DNA of 64,000 bases. Source: Micrococcus porci (GTDB lineage Bacteria > Actinomycetota > Actinomycetes > Actinomycetales > Micrococcaceae). The stretch's first letter is position 1; every line of letters begins with the position of its first letter. Below are positions 21,356 to 30,658 of this stretch, one piece after another. The DNA is taken from NCBI RefSeq assembly GCF_020097155.1, contig NZ_CP083691.1:2356001-2420000 (forward strand), read 5' to 3'. Both the position numbers and the translations under genes were made by a program. The notes under the pieces were generated by a model. That model worked only from the letters and a program-made list of their open reading frames with translations, was not told the DNA's origin and made no database searches.

Positions 21356-23278
21356 TCAGTCGTCGGCGCGGAGGGCCCGGCGGCGCGTCTCCAGTTCCAT
21401 GAGCTCGGCGTTCAGGCGCATGAACTCGTCGTGGTCGCCCTCGGGGCCGAGGCGCTGGAGCTGTCCCAGCAGCTCCTCCTTGCGGTGCACGATCTGCAGG
21501 GAGAACAGCCGGTTCATGATGTCCCGGCAGTAGCGGTCCACGTCCTCCGGGGTGCGGGCGGGCAGGTCCCGCACGGCCAGCTCGGAGACGACGCCGGCCA
21601 CCTCCCCCGGCGCGGCGTCCCGCACCGCGTCCACCCAGCGCGACGGCGTGGCCCCGGCCGTGCCGGCGACCTTCACCGCGTGGTGCACGGCCGCGTACTG
21701 CGGGATGGTGAACCGGGCCTGGTAGAACGCCGTCCACTGCTCGGCCGAGAGCAGGGTGGGATGCTGGAGCACCACCTCGAGGGACTCGCGTTCGCGCCGG
21801 GCGGCCGGGTCCCGCGGGTCCACGGGCACGATCAGCGCGGGCCGGGGCGCGGCCGGCTCCTCACCCGGAGCCTGGCCGGCGTTCGCCCCCTCGGGGGCCC
21901 GCTCCGGGGCGGGCGTGCGCTCGGCGCTCCCGCCGGAGGGGCCGCCCCGCCGTCGTCCGCGCAGCTCCTGGGCCACGGCGCGGCTGACCACGTTGGGGTC
22001 CATGCCGAGCCAGCCTGCGAGCTCCCGCTCGTAGCCGGGGCGCAGCACCGAGTCCTTGATTCCGGCCACGATCGGCGCGGCGTGCCGCAGGGCCCCCGCC
22101 CGTCCCTCGACCGTGTTGAGGTCATAGTCCTTGAGCCCGGCGGAGATGGCGAACTCGAACAGGGGCCGGCGGGAGGCGATCAGGGCGCGCACCGCCTCCT
22201 CCCCCTGCTGCATGCGCAGGTCGCACGGGTCCAGGCCGTTCGGCTCCACGGCCACGAACGTCTTGGCGAGGAACCGGTGGTCCTCGTCGAACGCCTTGAG
22301 GGCGGCCTTCTGTCCGGCCGCGTCGCCGTCGAACGTGAAGATCACCTCGCCGCCGGTGCCGTCGTCGCTGATCAGGCGGCGGGCGATCTTGATGTGGTCC
22401 GCGCCGAACGCGGTGCCGCACGTGGCGACGGCGGTCTCCACCCCGGACAGGTGCGCCGCCATCACATCCGTGTACCCCTCGACCAGGACGAGCTGCCGCT
22501 CCTTGGCGATGGCCCGCTTGGCCAGGTCGATGCCGTAGAGCACCTGGGACTTCTTGTAGAGGGGCGTCTCCGGGGTGTTCAGGTACTTGGGCCCGGGGTC
22601 GTCCTCGAACAGCTTGCGCGCGCCGAAGCCGATCGTGTTCCCGGTCATGTCCCGGATGGGCCACAGCAGGCGCCCGCGGAAGCGGTCGTAGAGCCCGCGC
22701 TGGCCCTCGGAGAACAGGCCCGACGCGCGGAGCTCATCGTCGCGGAAGCCCTGCTGGCGCAGGTGGTCCAGCAGCGCGGACCAGCCCTGCGGGGCGTAGC
22801 CGAGGCCGAACTGCTCGGCGTGCTCCTGCGTGAATCCGCGGCCGGTGAGAAAGTCCCGGCCGGGCTGCGCGTCGGGGGCGGCCAGGCGGGCGCGGTAGAA
22901 CTCGTCGGCCAGTTTGTTGGCCTCCAACAGGCGGCGACGCCGGCTGGTCTCGGCCCGGTCCGGGCCCTGGCCGTCCTCATAGTGGAGCTCCACGCCGGCG
23001 CGGGCGGCGAGCCGCTCGACCGTCTCCGTGAAGGTGGTGTGCTCCATCTCCATGAGGAAGCTGATGACGTCCCCGTGCTCGCCGCAGCCGAAGCAGTGGT
23101 AGGTCCCGACGCCGGGGCGCACGTGGAAGGACGGGGTGCGCTCGTCATGGAAGGGGCACAGCCCCTTGAACGAGCCGACGCCGGCGGAGCGCAGCGTGAC
23201 GAACTCCTCCACGACGGCCTTGAGGTCGGCCCGCTCGCGGACGAGGTCGATGTCCTTGCGCACGATCAGTCCGGCCAT
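21356..23278 (-). CDS. dnaG: DNA primase
   Basis: It makes the RNA primers of replication. Of 640 residues, the N-terminal CHC2 zinc domain shows CPFHDERTPSFHVRPG, then YHCFGCGEHGDVISF. The catalytic TOPRIM core contains RQLVLVEGYTDVMAAHLSGV and EVIFTFDGDAAGQKAAL, with the metal-binding Glu and Asp-x-Asp. A low-complexity linker (GGPSGGSAERTPAPERAPEG) leads to the C-terminal helicase-binding region. ATG 23278 (MAGLIVRKDIDLV) is preferred over 23287 because family members begin MAGLI. pabB is divergent, 67 bases away. dnaG beside tRNA-Asn is a common actinobacterial arrangement. Confidence 0.95.
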   Translation of the reverse strand: MAGLIVRKDIDLVRERADLKAVVEEFVTLRSAGVGSFKGLCPFHDERTPSFHVRPGVGTYHCFGCGEHGDVISFLMEMEHTTFTETVERLAARAGVELHYEDGQGPDRAETSRRRRLLEANKLADEFYRARLAAPDAQPGRDFLTGRGFTQEHAEQFGLGYAPQGWSALLDHLRQQGFRDDELRASGLFSEGQRGLYDRFRGRLLWPIRDMTGNTIGFGARKLFEDDPGPKYLNTPETPLYKKSQVLYGIDLAKRAIAKERQLVLVEGYTDVMAAHLSGVETAVATCGTAFGADHIKIARRLISDDGTGGEVIFTFDGDAAGQKAALKAFDEDHRFLAKTFVAVEPNGLDPCDLRMQQGEEAVRALIASRRPLFEFAISAGLKDYDLNTVEGRAGALRHAAPIVAGIKDSVLRPGYERELAGWLGMDPNVVSRAVAQELRGRRRGGPSGGSAERTPAPERAPEGANAGQAPGEEPAAPRPALIVPVDPRDPAARRERESLEVVLQHPTLLSAEQWTAFYQARFTIPQYAAVHHAVKVAGTAGATPSRWVDAVRDAAPGEVAGVVSELAVRDLPARTPEDVDRYCRDIMNRLFSLQIVHRKEELLGQLQRLGPEGDHDEFMRLNAELMELETRRRALRADD

Positions 23279-23345
23279 GCGGACCATTCTAGGGAGCGCG
23301 GCGACGCGTCAGCCCCGGGCGGAACCGCCGCCTACGCTGGTGCGC

Positions 23346-24881
23346 ATGCCCACCGCGCCCGGCCGCCCCGACGCCTCCCCCGCGCCCCTGCACGTGGCCG
23401 TCCGCACGCTCGACATCGCCACGCTCGCCGCGGTCGGCCACACCGCGGCCACGGCGGCCGGCGCGGTCTACGCCCACGCCGTGCAGCGCGGGACCGCCTC
23501 CTTCTGGCTGGACTCGGCCCTGCCCGACGGCGGTGAGGCCCGCTGGTCCATGGTGGGTGACGGCGTCGACGTGCTCGGCGAGGAGGAGGGCCGCATCCCC
23601 TCCCCGGGCCTGCGCCTGATCCGGCACGGCGACCCCGCGGACCCGGACCGGGCCTGGGCCGACCTGGCCGCCGCGGCCGCCCCGCGCGAGGTGCACGGCG
23701 GCGAGGGGCTGCCCCTGCGCGGCGGGCTCGTCGGCTGGCTGGGCTACGAGCTGGGCCTGGCGGACCTCGGCGTGACCCCGCCGCCGCCCCGTCCGGGTGA
23801 CCCGGCGGCGCTGCCGGCCCAGTTCTGGGTGCGGCCCTCGCGGTACGCGGTCGCCGACCACGTCGCCGGGGCGCTGAGCTGCTGCGTCGTGTCCCTCGAC
23901 GCCGACGCCGCCGAGGCGGCCGCCGACCGCTGGGAGGCGGACGTCCGCCGGGCGCTGGAGGCCGCGCGGACGTCCACCGAGGAGGTCGAGGTCGACGTCG
24001 ACGCCCCGGAAGCCCCGGGCGTCTGGCGGGAGGACGGCGCCGCGTACGCCGAGCAGATCGCCCGATGCCGGGCCGCCCTGCACGCCGGGGACTCCTACGA
24101 GCTGTGCCTGACCACCCGTTTCGACGCCGACCCCGCCCTGCGAGTGGACCCGCTCGCGCTGTTCCGGGACCTGGCCGCACACCAGCCCGCCCCCTACGCC
24201 GCCCTCATGGAGCACGGCACGGGGGCCGAGCGCTGGGCCGTGGTCTCGGCCTCCCCCGAGCGGTTCCTCTCCGGCCGGGACGGCCGGTACAGCACCAAGC
24301 CGATCAAGGGCACCGCGGCCCGCCTGCCGGACCCGACCGAGGACGCCGCCGCGGCCGCCGCCCTCGCCGCCGACCCCAAGACCCGGGCCGAGAACCTCAT
24401 GATCGTGGACCTGCTGCGCAACGACCTCTCCCGGGTGTGCGAGCCCGGCACCGTGCAGGTCCCCGCGCTCATGGCCGTCGAGTCCTACGCCACCGTCCAC
24501 CAGCTCGTCTCCACGGTCACCGGCGTCGCCCGCGCCGGCGTCGCGCCCGTGGACGTGGTCCGCTCGCTGTTCCCCGGCGGGTCCATGACGGGGGCGCCGA
24601 AGAGGCGCACGGTGGAGCTGCTCGCCGCGTGGGAGGGCTCCCCGCGGGGCGTCTACTCCGGGGCGCTGGGGATGCTGGGCGCCGACGGCACGGTGGAGCT
24701 GAGCATCGTGATCCGCACGGCGGTGCTCTCCCCCACGACCCCGGACGCCCCTGCCCGGTGGAGCGTGGGCGCCGGCGGGGCGATCGTCGCCGACTCGGAC
24801 GCGCACGCCGAGCACGAGGAGGTCCTGCTCAAGGCCCGCGGGCTGCGGCGGGCCCTGACGCGCGCGGCCGGGACCGCCTGA
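23346..24881 (+). CDS. pabB: Aminodeoxychorismate synthase component I
   Basis: Chorismate-utilising enzyme that adds ammonia to chorismate on the way to p-aminobenzoate and folate. The 511 residues have the N-terminal domain (GWLGYELGLADLG) and the catalytic core with DSYELCLTTRF, STKPIKGTAARLP, AENLMIVDLLRNDLSRVCEP, SLFPGGSMTGAPKRRTVELL and GVYSGALGML. The PIKGT motif with Lys marks the aminodeoxychorismate group over anthranilate synthase, where P-S-x-x-GT is usual. No glutamine amidotransferase domain is fused; pabA must be elsewhere. A GC-rich hairpin after the gene is a likely terminator. Confidence 0.9.
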   Translation: MPTAPGRPDASPAPLHVAVRTLDIATLAAVGHTAATAAGAVYAHAVQRGTASFWLDSALPDGGEARWSMVGDGVDVLGEEEGRIPSPGLRLIRHGDPADPDRAWADLAAAAAPREVHGGEGLPLRGGLVGWLGYELGLADLGVTPPPPRPGDPAALPAQFWVRPSRYAVADHVAGALSCCVVSLDADAAEAAADRWEADVRRALEAARTSTEEVEVDVDAPEAPGVWREDGAAYAEQIARCRAALHAGDSYELCLTTRFDADPALRVDPLALFRDLAAHQPAPYAALMEHGTGAERWAVVSASPERFLSGRDGRYSTKPIKGTAARLPDPTEDAAAAAALAADPKTRAENLMIVDLLRNDLSRVCEPGTVQVPALMAVESYATVHQLVSTVTGVARAGVAPVDVVRSLFPGGSMTGAPKRRTVELLAAWEGSPRGVYSGALGMLGADGTVELSIVIRTAVLSPTTPDAPARWSVGAGGAIVADSDAHAEHEEVLLKARGLRRALTRAAGTA

Positions 24882-24915
24882 ACCGCGACGGCACGGCATC
24901 CGCTCGGCCGAATCC

Positions 24916-24950
24916 GACCCTCCCACGCGCTCCCGGGACCCGGGAGGGTC
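24916..24950 (+). terminator. Hairpin terminator after pabB
   Basis: Arms GACCCTCCC (24916-24924) and GGGAGGGTC (24942-24950), with an inner CCCGGG, are followed by GTCTTCGG. It lies 35 bases beyond the pabB stop. The T-run is short, as is usual in high-GC genomes. Confidence 0.6.
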
Positions 24951-25009
24951 GTCTTCGGACGAGTCAGTGATACAGAGCAGCACGGCCTGGTCGTCCCTAG
25001 GCTGGAACC

Positions 25010-25819
25010 ATGAGCCCCACGCAGCCCTCCGACCCCGCCGCCCTGGGCGCCGTCCGTCGCCTGATCCTCGAGGCGGAGCGCCCCGTGGTGCTCACCGGGG
25101 CGGGCGTCTCCGCCGAGTCCGGCGTCCCGACCTTCCGTGACGCGCAGACCGGACTGTGGGAGCGGTACTCCCCCGAACAGCTGGCCACCGCGGAGGCCTT
25201 CGCCGCCGACCCCTCCCTCGTGTGGTCCTGGTATCTGTGGCGCGCGCGGATGGTCCGGGCCGTGGAGCCCAACGCCGGGCATCGGGCGCTGGCGGCCTGG
25301 CAGGCGCGCACACCGGCGCTGCGGATCGTCACCCAGAACGTGGACGACCTCCACGAGCGGGCCGGGGCCGACGTCCTCTCCCACCTCCACGGCTCGCTCT
25401 TCGCATTCCGCTGCGCGGAGTGCGACACCCCCGCGGACGTGGACCCGAGCGCGGTCGTCGCTCTGGCCGAGTCCGCCGCCCCCGGCTCCGAGGCGGGCCT
25501 GGAGGCGCTGATGCACCTGGAGCCGCCGTTGTGCGCGGCGTGCCGGCGGGGCCGCGTCCGCCCCGACATCGTGTGGTTCGGCGAGCTGCTGCCCGAGCGC
25601 GCGTGGGGCGACGCGCAGGCCGCCCTCGAGGAGTGCGACCTCTGCGTGGTGGTCGGCACCTCGGGCGTGGTCCAGCCCGCCGCCTCGCTCCCCTTCCTGG
25701 CGCTGGGGGCCGGGGCGCCCGTCGTCGAGGTCAATCCGGACCGCACTGCGCTGAGCGACGCCATGACCCACGTGCTGCGCGGCCCCGCGGGGACCGTGCT
25801 GCCGGCGCTGCTCGGCTGA
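25010..25819 (+). CDS. cobB: Sirtuin NAD-dependent protein deacylase
   Basis: It removes acyl groups from lysines with consumption of NAD. Motifs in order are VVLTGAGVSAESGVPTFRDA (NAD binding), TQNVDDLHERAGA, the catalytic His in LSHLHGSLF, zinc cysteines in RCAECDTP and LCAACRRG, and RPDIVWFGELLPE and VVGTSGVVQPAA. A Tyr-x-x-Arg in WSWYLWRARM matches the pair that gives class III (SIRT5/CobB) enzymes their desuccinylase and demalonylase preference, so the substrate range probably includes succinyl-lysine. 269 residues is the normal length. It is alone on this strand, ending seven bases from the dgt stop. Confidence 0.9.
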   Translation: MSPTQPSDPAALGAVRRLILEAERPVVLTGAGVSAESGVPTFRDAQTGLWERYSPEQLATAEAFAADPSLVWSWYLWRARMVRAVEPNAGHRALAAWQARTPALRIVTQNVDDLHERAGADVLSHLHGSLFAFRCAECDTPADVDPSAVVALAESAAPGSEAGLEALMHLEPPLCAACRRGRVRPDIVWFGELLPERAWGDAQAALEECDLCVVVGTSGVVQPAASLPFLALGAGAPVVEVNPDRTALSDAMTHVLRGPAGTVLPALLG

Positions 25820-25826
25820 ACCGGGC

Positions 25827-27170
25827 TCAGAGCCAGACGCGCTGGAAGGTCTCCCCGCGCACCAGGGTGCGGTGCCACTCGATCGCGGTGGAGTCCGTCA
25901 GCGAGGCCACCTGGTCGATGACCACGCGGGCGCGGGCGGCGTCGTCGGCGGCGTCCTGGAAGTCCGCGGCGAACATCGGGTCGAGGTACCGGTCCCCCGT
26001 GGTCATGAGCAGGTCCACGAGCTCGGTGAGCAGATCGCGCTGCCGTGCGTAGAGCGGCTGACGCTGCTCGGAGGTCATCACGAACGCCGCCGCGATGCCC
26101 TTCATCACGGCGATCTCGTGCTCCGTGTGCGCGGGCACGACGACGTCGGCCGCGTGACGGGTCAGCGGCTCGTTGCCGAAGACCTCGCGGGTGGCGTCGA
26201 ACGCCGCCGTGCAGAAGCGGCCGATCAGCTGGCTGGTCATGTCCTTCATGCCGGCGAGGGCGCGGCGGGAGCCGTCCATCTCCCCCATCCACACGTCCTG
26301 GGACTCCAGGCGCGTCAGGGCGGCGTCGATCTCCTCCAGGTCACCGCCCGGCAGGTACCAGTCGCGGGTGGTCTCCAGGACGCGGGCGCGGCGCTCCCCG
26401 GGCTCGGTGATCCACCGCAGCTGGAACGCGGAGTTGACCACACCGTCCTCGACGTCGTGCACGGAGTAGGAGATGTCGTCCGCGAGGTCCATGACCTGGG
26501 CCTCCATGGACTTCCGGGCCCCGTGCACCCCCTGCCGGAACCACTCGAACACGGGCAGGTCGTCCGCGTAGACGCCGAACTTCCTGGAGCGTTTCCCGTC
26601 GGGCCTGAGCGGGGCGTCCTCGCGCACCCACGGGTACTTGCACGCGGCGTCGAGGGCGGCGCGCGTGAGGTTCAAGCCCGCGGAGGACCCGTCCGGGAAG
26701 GACTTCTTCTGCTCCAGGCGGGCGAGCAGGCGCAGCGTCTGGGCGTTGCCCTCGAAGCCGCCGGCGGCCTCGGCGACGGCGTCGAGCGCCTTCTCCCCGT
26801 TGTGGCCGAACGGCGGGTGGCCGAGGTCGTGGGAGAGGCAGGCGGTGTCCACGAGGTCAGGGTCGCAGCCCAGGGAGCGGCCCAGCTCGCGGCCGATCTG
26901 GGCGACCTCCAGCGAGTGGGTGAGCCGGGTGCGGGAGAAGTCGTCCAGGTCCGGGGCCACGACCTGGGTCTTGGCGCCGAGGCGGCGCAACGCGGCCGAG
27001 TGCAGGACCCGCGCGCGGTCCCGCTCGAAGTCCGACCGGTAGGAGGACTTCGGCGGCTCGGCGAGCCAGCGCCGGCGGTCCCAGTCCGTGTACCCGGGCG
27101 TGGGCACGGGCCGGCCGGCGTAGGGCGGGCGGTCGGCCGGGCCGAAGAGGGTGGGCTGCGGCTCAGCCAC
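25827..27170 (-). CDS. dgt: Deoxyguanosinetriphosphate triphosphohydrolase-like protein
   Basis: HD-domain enzyme that hydrolyses dNTPs to deoxynucleoside and tripolyphosphate. Of 447 residues, RSDFERDRARVLHSAALRRL and KTQVV form the N-terminal nucleotide site. The metal-binding HD motif reads TRLTHSLEVAQIGREL, then CLSHDLGHPPFGHNGEKAL, and DDISYSVHDVEDG gives the last Asp. It overlaps the dus stop by eight bases, an arrangement often seen in actinobacteria (dus-dgt upstream of dnaG). Substrate specificity (dGTP versus all dNTPs) cannot be told. Confidence 0.92.
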   Translation of the reverse strand: MAEPQPTLFGPADRPPYAGRPVPTPGYTDWDRRRWLAEPPKSSYRSDFERDRARVLHSAALRRLGAKTQVVAPDLDDFSRTRLTHSLEVAQIGRELGRSLGCDPDLVDTACLSHDLGHPPFGHNGEKALDAVAEAAGGFEGNAQTLRLLARLEQKKSFPDGSSAGLNLTRAALDAACKYPWVREDAPLRPDGKRSRKFGVYADDLPVFEWFRQGVHGARKSMEAQVMDLADDISYSVHDVEDGVVNSAFQLRWITEPGERRARVLETTRDWYLPGGDLEEIDAALTRLESQDVWMGEMDGSRRALAGMKDMTSQLIGRFCTAAFDATREVFGNEPLTRHAADVVVPAHTEHEIAVMKGIAAAFVMTSEQRQPLYARQRDLLTELVDLLMTTGDRYLDPMFAADFQDAADDAARARVVIDQVASLTDSTAIEWHRTLVRGETFQRVWL

Positions 27171-28443
27171 CGGAGACGTCCAGCTCGGCGGCGTGGATCA
27201 TGGCACGCTGCTCCTCGTTGAGCTCCCGGGAGTCCAGCCAGCCGTCCGGCAGGTGCGGACGCTTGGGGGCGCCGGCCCGGCCGCGGGGGCCCTCCGCGGG
27301 GGCGCCCGGGTAGGGCATGTCCCGGTCGAGGCGGTCCAGCAGCTCGCGCAGCGTGGCCAGGTTCGGCACGGTGGACAGGCCCGTGCGGACCTCCGAGCCC
27401 ACGGGGTAGCCCTTGAAGTACCAGGCGACGTGCTTGCGGATGTCCCGCAGCGCCTTGACCTCGTCCCCGCCGAAGGTGTCCACGAGCAGTTCCGCGTGGC
27501 GGTAGAGGGTGTCCGCGACCATGCCGAGCGTGGGATGGAACCGCTCCGGCCGGCCCTCGAACGCGTTCTGGATGTCCCCGAACATCCACGGCCGACCCTG
27601 GCAGCCGCGGCCGATGACGACGCCGTCGACGCCGGTCTGCTCGACCATGGCGATCGCGTCCTCCGCGGACCAGATGTCGCCGTTGCCGAGCACGGGGATG
27701 TCCGGCAGCGCCTCCCGCAGGCGGGCGATGTCCTCCCAGACCGCCGTGCCCGAGTAGAACTGGCGGGTGGTCCGCCCGTGCAGGGCGACCGCGGCCACGC
27801 CCAGGTCGCGGGCGGTGCGGCCGGCGTCGAGGAACGTGAGGTGGTCCTCGTCGATGCCGCGGCGCATCTTCACGGTCACCGGGATGTCCTTCTTGGAGGC
27901 CTCGGTGACGGCCGCCTTCACGATCGAGGCGAACAGCTCCGACTTCCACGGCAGGGCCGAGCCGCCGCCGCGGCGGGTGACCTTGGGCACCGGGCAGCCG
28001 AAGTTCATGTCGATGTGGTCGGCCCGGTCCTCCTCGACCAGCATGCGCACCGCCGCGGCCGTGGTGACCGGGTCCACGGAGTACAGCTGCACCGAGCGCG
28101 GGACCTCGTCCGGGTCGTGCTGGATGATCCGCATGGACTCGGGCTTGCGCTCCACCAGGGCCCGGGAGGTCACCATCTCGTTCACGTACAGCCCGCCGCC
28201 GTACTCGCGGCACAGGCGGCGGAACGCGGTGTTCGTGATGCCGGCCATCGGGGCCAGCACCACCGGGACGTCCACGGTGATCGGGCCGAGCTTCAGCGGG
28301 GGCAGGTTCAGGCGGTCCGAGCGCGGGGCGGCGTGGCCGCCCTCGTGCAGCTGGTCGTCGTCGGCGATGCGGCGGCCCGCGCCGGCGGACTTGGCGTAGT
28401 GCGGGTCCACGGCGGCGTCGGGAAGGGTGTGGGAAGCAGTCAT
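27163..28443 (-). CDS. dus: tRNA-dihydrouridine synthase
   Basis: FMN enzyme that reduces uridines in the tRNA D-loop. Of 426 residues, VVLAPMAGITNTAFRRLCRE is the FMN-binding opening, YSVDPVTTAAAVRML follows, and HIDMNFGCPVPKVTRRGGGS carries the catalytic Cys. Later blocks are VTVKMRRGIDEDHL, ALHGRTTRQFYSG, VLGNGDIW and VVIGRGCQGRPWMF. About 35 extra residues lead in before the barrel, and the C-terminal helical RNA-binding domain is present. The DusB group is most likely; the position modified is not readable. Confidence 0.92.
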   Translation of the reverse strand: MTASHTLPDAAVDPHYAKSAGAGRRIADDDQLHEGGHAAPRSDRLNLPPLKLGPITVDVPVVLAPMAGITNTAFRRLCREYGGGLYVNEMVTSRALVERKPESMRIIQHDPDEVPRSVQLYSVDPVTTAAAVRMLVEEDRADHIDMNFGCPVPKVTRRGGGSALPWKSELFASIVKAAVTEASKKDIPVTVKMRRGIDEDHLTFLDAGRTARDLGVAAVALHGRTTRQFYSGTAVWEDIARLREALPDIPVLGNGDIWSAEDAIAMVEQTGVDGVVIGRGCQGRPWMFGDIQNAFEGRPERFHPTLGMVADTLYRHAELLVDTFGGDEVKALRDIRKHVAWYFKGYPVGSEVRTGLSTVPNLATLRELLDRLDRDMPYPGAPAEGPRGRAGAPKRPHLPDGWLDSRELNEEQRAMIHAAELDVSGG

Positions 28444-28519
28444 GTCCCCGCCATCATCCCACCGCCGTCAAGTCGACGGGCCGGCGTCAGCGGGCACCGC
28501 GGCGTCGACGCGCGGCCGG

Positions 28520-28981
28520 TCAGCGGGCCTCATCCAGCACCGCGGCGACCCGCTCCCCGCCGAACATCTGCGCGGTCTGCCGGGCGGAGGGGGTGCCGGC
28601 GTCCGGGTCGGCCCCGGCGGCCAGCAGCAGGCACATGGAGGCGACGTCGCCCTTGAACGTGGCGCAGGTCAGCGGGCGCTGGCCGCGGTCATTGGCCTTC
28701 TCCACGTCCGCGCCCACGCGGATCAGCATCTCCACCACGGCCGGCTGGTCGTGGTAGGCGGCCAGGGTCAGGAACGTGTCCCCCTTGCCGTTCTGCAGGT
28801 CCGGGTTCAGGCCGGCCACGATGTACGCCTCGAGCGTGTCCACGTCGCCGGTGCGGGCGGCGTCGAACATGCGCCCGGCCAGCTCGAGCATCTCCGGCGA
28901 GGGCCCTGCGCTCTCCACTGCAGGCTCGGCGGGCGGGGTGGCCGGTGCGTGCTGGCCCTGGGTGTCCTGGTGCTCGGTCAT
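28520..28981 (-). CDS. Ankyrin-repeat protein, 153 residues
   Basis: After a disordered N-terminus (about 1-35) come about three ankyrin repeats: AARTGDVDTLEAYIVAGLNP, DTFLTLAAYHDQPAVVEMLI followed by GADVEKAN, and PLTCATFKGDVASMCLLLAA followed by GADPDAG. No signal peptide or catalytic domain is present, so it should be a cytosolic protein-binding module. Small ankyrin proteins of this type are common in actinobacteria, with mostly unknown partners. Confidence 0.85.
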   Translation of the reverse strand: MTEHQDTQGQHAPATPPAEPAVESAGPSPEMLELAGRMFDAARTGDVDTLEAYIVAGLNPDLQNGKGDTFLTLAAYHDQPAVVEMLIRVGADVEKANDRGQRPLTCATFKGDVASMCLLLAAGADPDAGTPSARQTAQMFGGERVAAVLDEAR

Positions 28982-29003
28982 GCCCTCCAGTGTGCCCGCT
29001 CGC

Positions 29004-29486
29004 TCAGGCGTCTGTCCGGGTCCAGGCGGCGCGCATCACGTCGTAGGCGCCGGGCTCGGCACCCTCCACGCCCTCCGGGATCACGTTCTGCATGACCATC
29101 GCGAGGGTGCCGCCCTGCAGGCGGACCGCCACCGTCCAGCCCCAGCCGGAGTACTCCATGGACACGGCGACGCCCTCGCCCTCCACGGGGTGGGCATCCC
29201 CCTCCGGCGACGACGACGCCCCCTCCAGCACGCGGATCTCCGGGGCCTGGTGGAAGGAGTCGGTCAAGGCGGCGGTGACGCGGCCGGCGTCGTCGGGACG
29301 GCCGATGACGAGGTGGCCGGCCTGCTCGCCCTGGTCCGGGTGCACCCAGGTGTAGTCGAGCGCGAGGGCGGCGCCGCCGGCGACGGGCGTGAGGCGCGCG
29401 GCGGACGGGCCGGAGGAGAACTCGTCCGTGGGGTACAGGCGGAAGCCGCAGGTGCCGGTCCAGTCGGTCGCGGAGGGGAGGCTCAT
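29004..29486 (-). CDS. Hypothetical protein, 160 residues
   Basis: I cannot name the family with confidence. The reading (CGFRLYPTDEFSSGPSAARL, ALALDYTWVHPDQGEQAGHL, VSMEYSGWGWTVAVRLQGGT, YDVMRAAWTRTDA) suggests a beta-barrel of the DUF1579 or lipocalin-like type: alternating strands, a YTW-x-H-x-x-x-x-x-x-G motif and a G-W-x-W turn. Cytosolic, with no signal. It stands next to the ankyrin gene on the same strand, 22 bases upstream, and may be co-transcribed. Confidence 0.6.
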   Translation of the reverse strand: MSLPSATDWTGTCGFRLYPTDEFSSGPSAARLTPVAGGAALALDYTWVHPDQGEQAGHLVIGRPDDAGRVTAALTDSFHQAPEIRVLEGASSSPEGDAHPVEGEGVAVSMEYSGWGWTVAVRLQGGTLAMVMQNVIPEGVEGAEPGAYDVMRAAWTRTDA

Positions 29487-29551
29487 GCCCTCGATCCTGC
29501 CACCGGGCCCCGCCTGGGAACACCCGGAGATACTTCATTGTTGAACGAGCC

Positions 29552-30589
29552 ATGACCACGAAGAACCTCGGATTCCTCAACTTCGGGCACTGGATCCACC
29601 GCCCGCGGGTGGGCCGGCGACCCGTGGAGCCGGACGCGAAGCAGGCTATCGACGACGTCGTCCAGATGGCGGTGGACGCCGAGGCCGCCGGCCTGGACGG
29701 CGCGTGGATCCGCATCCACCACTTCCAGCGGATGTTCTCCTCGCCGTTCCCGATCCTCACCGCCATGGCCGCGCACACCGAGCGCATCCACCTGGGCACC
29801 GGCGTGATCGACCTGCGCTACGAGAACCCCCTGTACATGGCCGAGGCGGCCGCCACGACGGACCTGCTCGCCGGCGGCCGGCTCGAGCTCGGCGTCTCCC
29901 GCGGCTCCCCCGAGGCCGCCCGGGACGGTCAGGCGCAGTTCGGCTACGAACTCGCCGACGGGCAGACCTGGTCCGACGTGGCCCGCGAGCGCGGCCGCCG
30001 CCTCCTGGCCGGCGTGCGCGGCGAGGGCATCGCGACGCCGGACCTCTCCTCCGGCTGGGCGCACAGCTCCGCACCGCTGCGCATCGAGCCGCATTCCCCC
30101 GGGCTCGCGGACCGCATCTGGTGGGGCTCCGGCACGGTGGGCTCCGCGGTGGAGGCCGCGAAGGACGGCTACGGCATGCTCTCCTCCACCCTCCTGCTGC
30201 AGGACGACGGCCGCCCCTTCCACGTGCAGCAGGCCGACCAGATCGCCCGGTACCTCGAGGCGTACGAGGCCGGGGGCCACACGACCCCGGCGCGCACGGC
30301 GGTGACCCGCTCGGCGTTCGTCATCCAGGACCACGAGGACGAGCTGTACTTCGGACGCGACCGCCACTCGCGGGACTCCTCCGGCCACCTCGACGGCGGC
30401 GCGGCCCGCTCCGGCCCCACCTACGCGGGCTCGGCGGAGGAGGTCGCGGAGCTCCTCGCCGCGGACGACGCCGTCCAGGCCGCGGACTGGGTGCTGTTCG
30501 CCAACCCGAACCAGCTCGGCGCGGAGTACAACGCGAAGCTCTTCGCGGGCTGGGCCGAGGTCTGGCGGCTGCTCGGCTGGGACTCCTGA
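29552..30589 (+). CDS. Luciferase-like (LLM class) flavin-dependent oxidoreductase
   Basis: A 345-residue TIM-barrel of the bacterial luciferase superfamily, expected to bind reduced flavin and oxidise an organic substrate. Evidence: NLGFLNFGHWIHRP, the barrel blocks AVDAEAAGLDGAWIRIHHFQ, PILTAMAAHTERIHLGTGVI and DLRYENPLYMAEAAATTDLL, then GGRLELGVSRGSPE and, at the C-terminus, GSAEEVAELLAADD. The start is ATG 29552, with no strong ribosome site (GAACGAGCC precedes). The substrate is unknown. The divergent 29004 gene shares the 65-base promoter region. Confidence 0.85.
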   Translation: MTTKNLGFLNFGHWIHRPRVGRRPVEPDAKQAIDDVVQMAVDAEAAGLDGAWIRIHHFQRMFSSPFPILTAMAAHTERIHLGTGVIDLRYENPLYMAEAAATTDLLAGGRLELGVSRGSPEAARDGQAQFGYELADGQTWSDVARERGRRLLAGVRGEGIATPDLSSGWAHSSAPLRIEPHSPGLADRIWWGSGTVGSAVEAAKDGYGMLSSTLLLQDDGRPFHVQQADQIARYLEAYEAGGHTTPARTAVTRSAFVIQDHEDELYFGRDRHSRDSSGHLDGGAARSGPTYAGSAEEVAELLAADDAVQAADWVLFANPNQLGAEYNAKLFAGWAEVWRLLGWDS

Positions 30590-30658
30590 GCGGGCGGGGC
30601 CCGCGGGGCACGTCCCGGCCGGACGTGACGCCGCCGGAGGCGTGACACCCTGGAGCGC

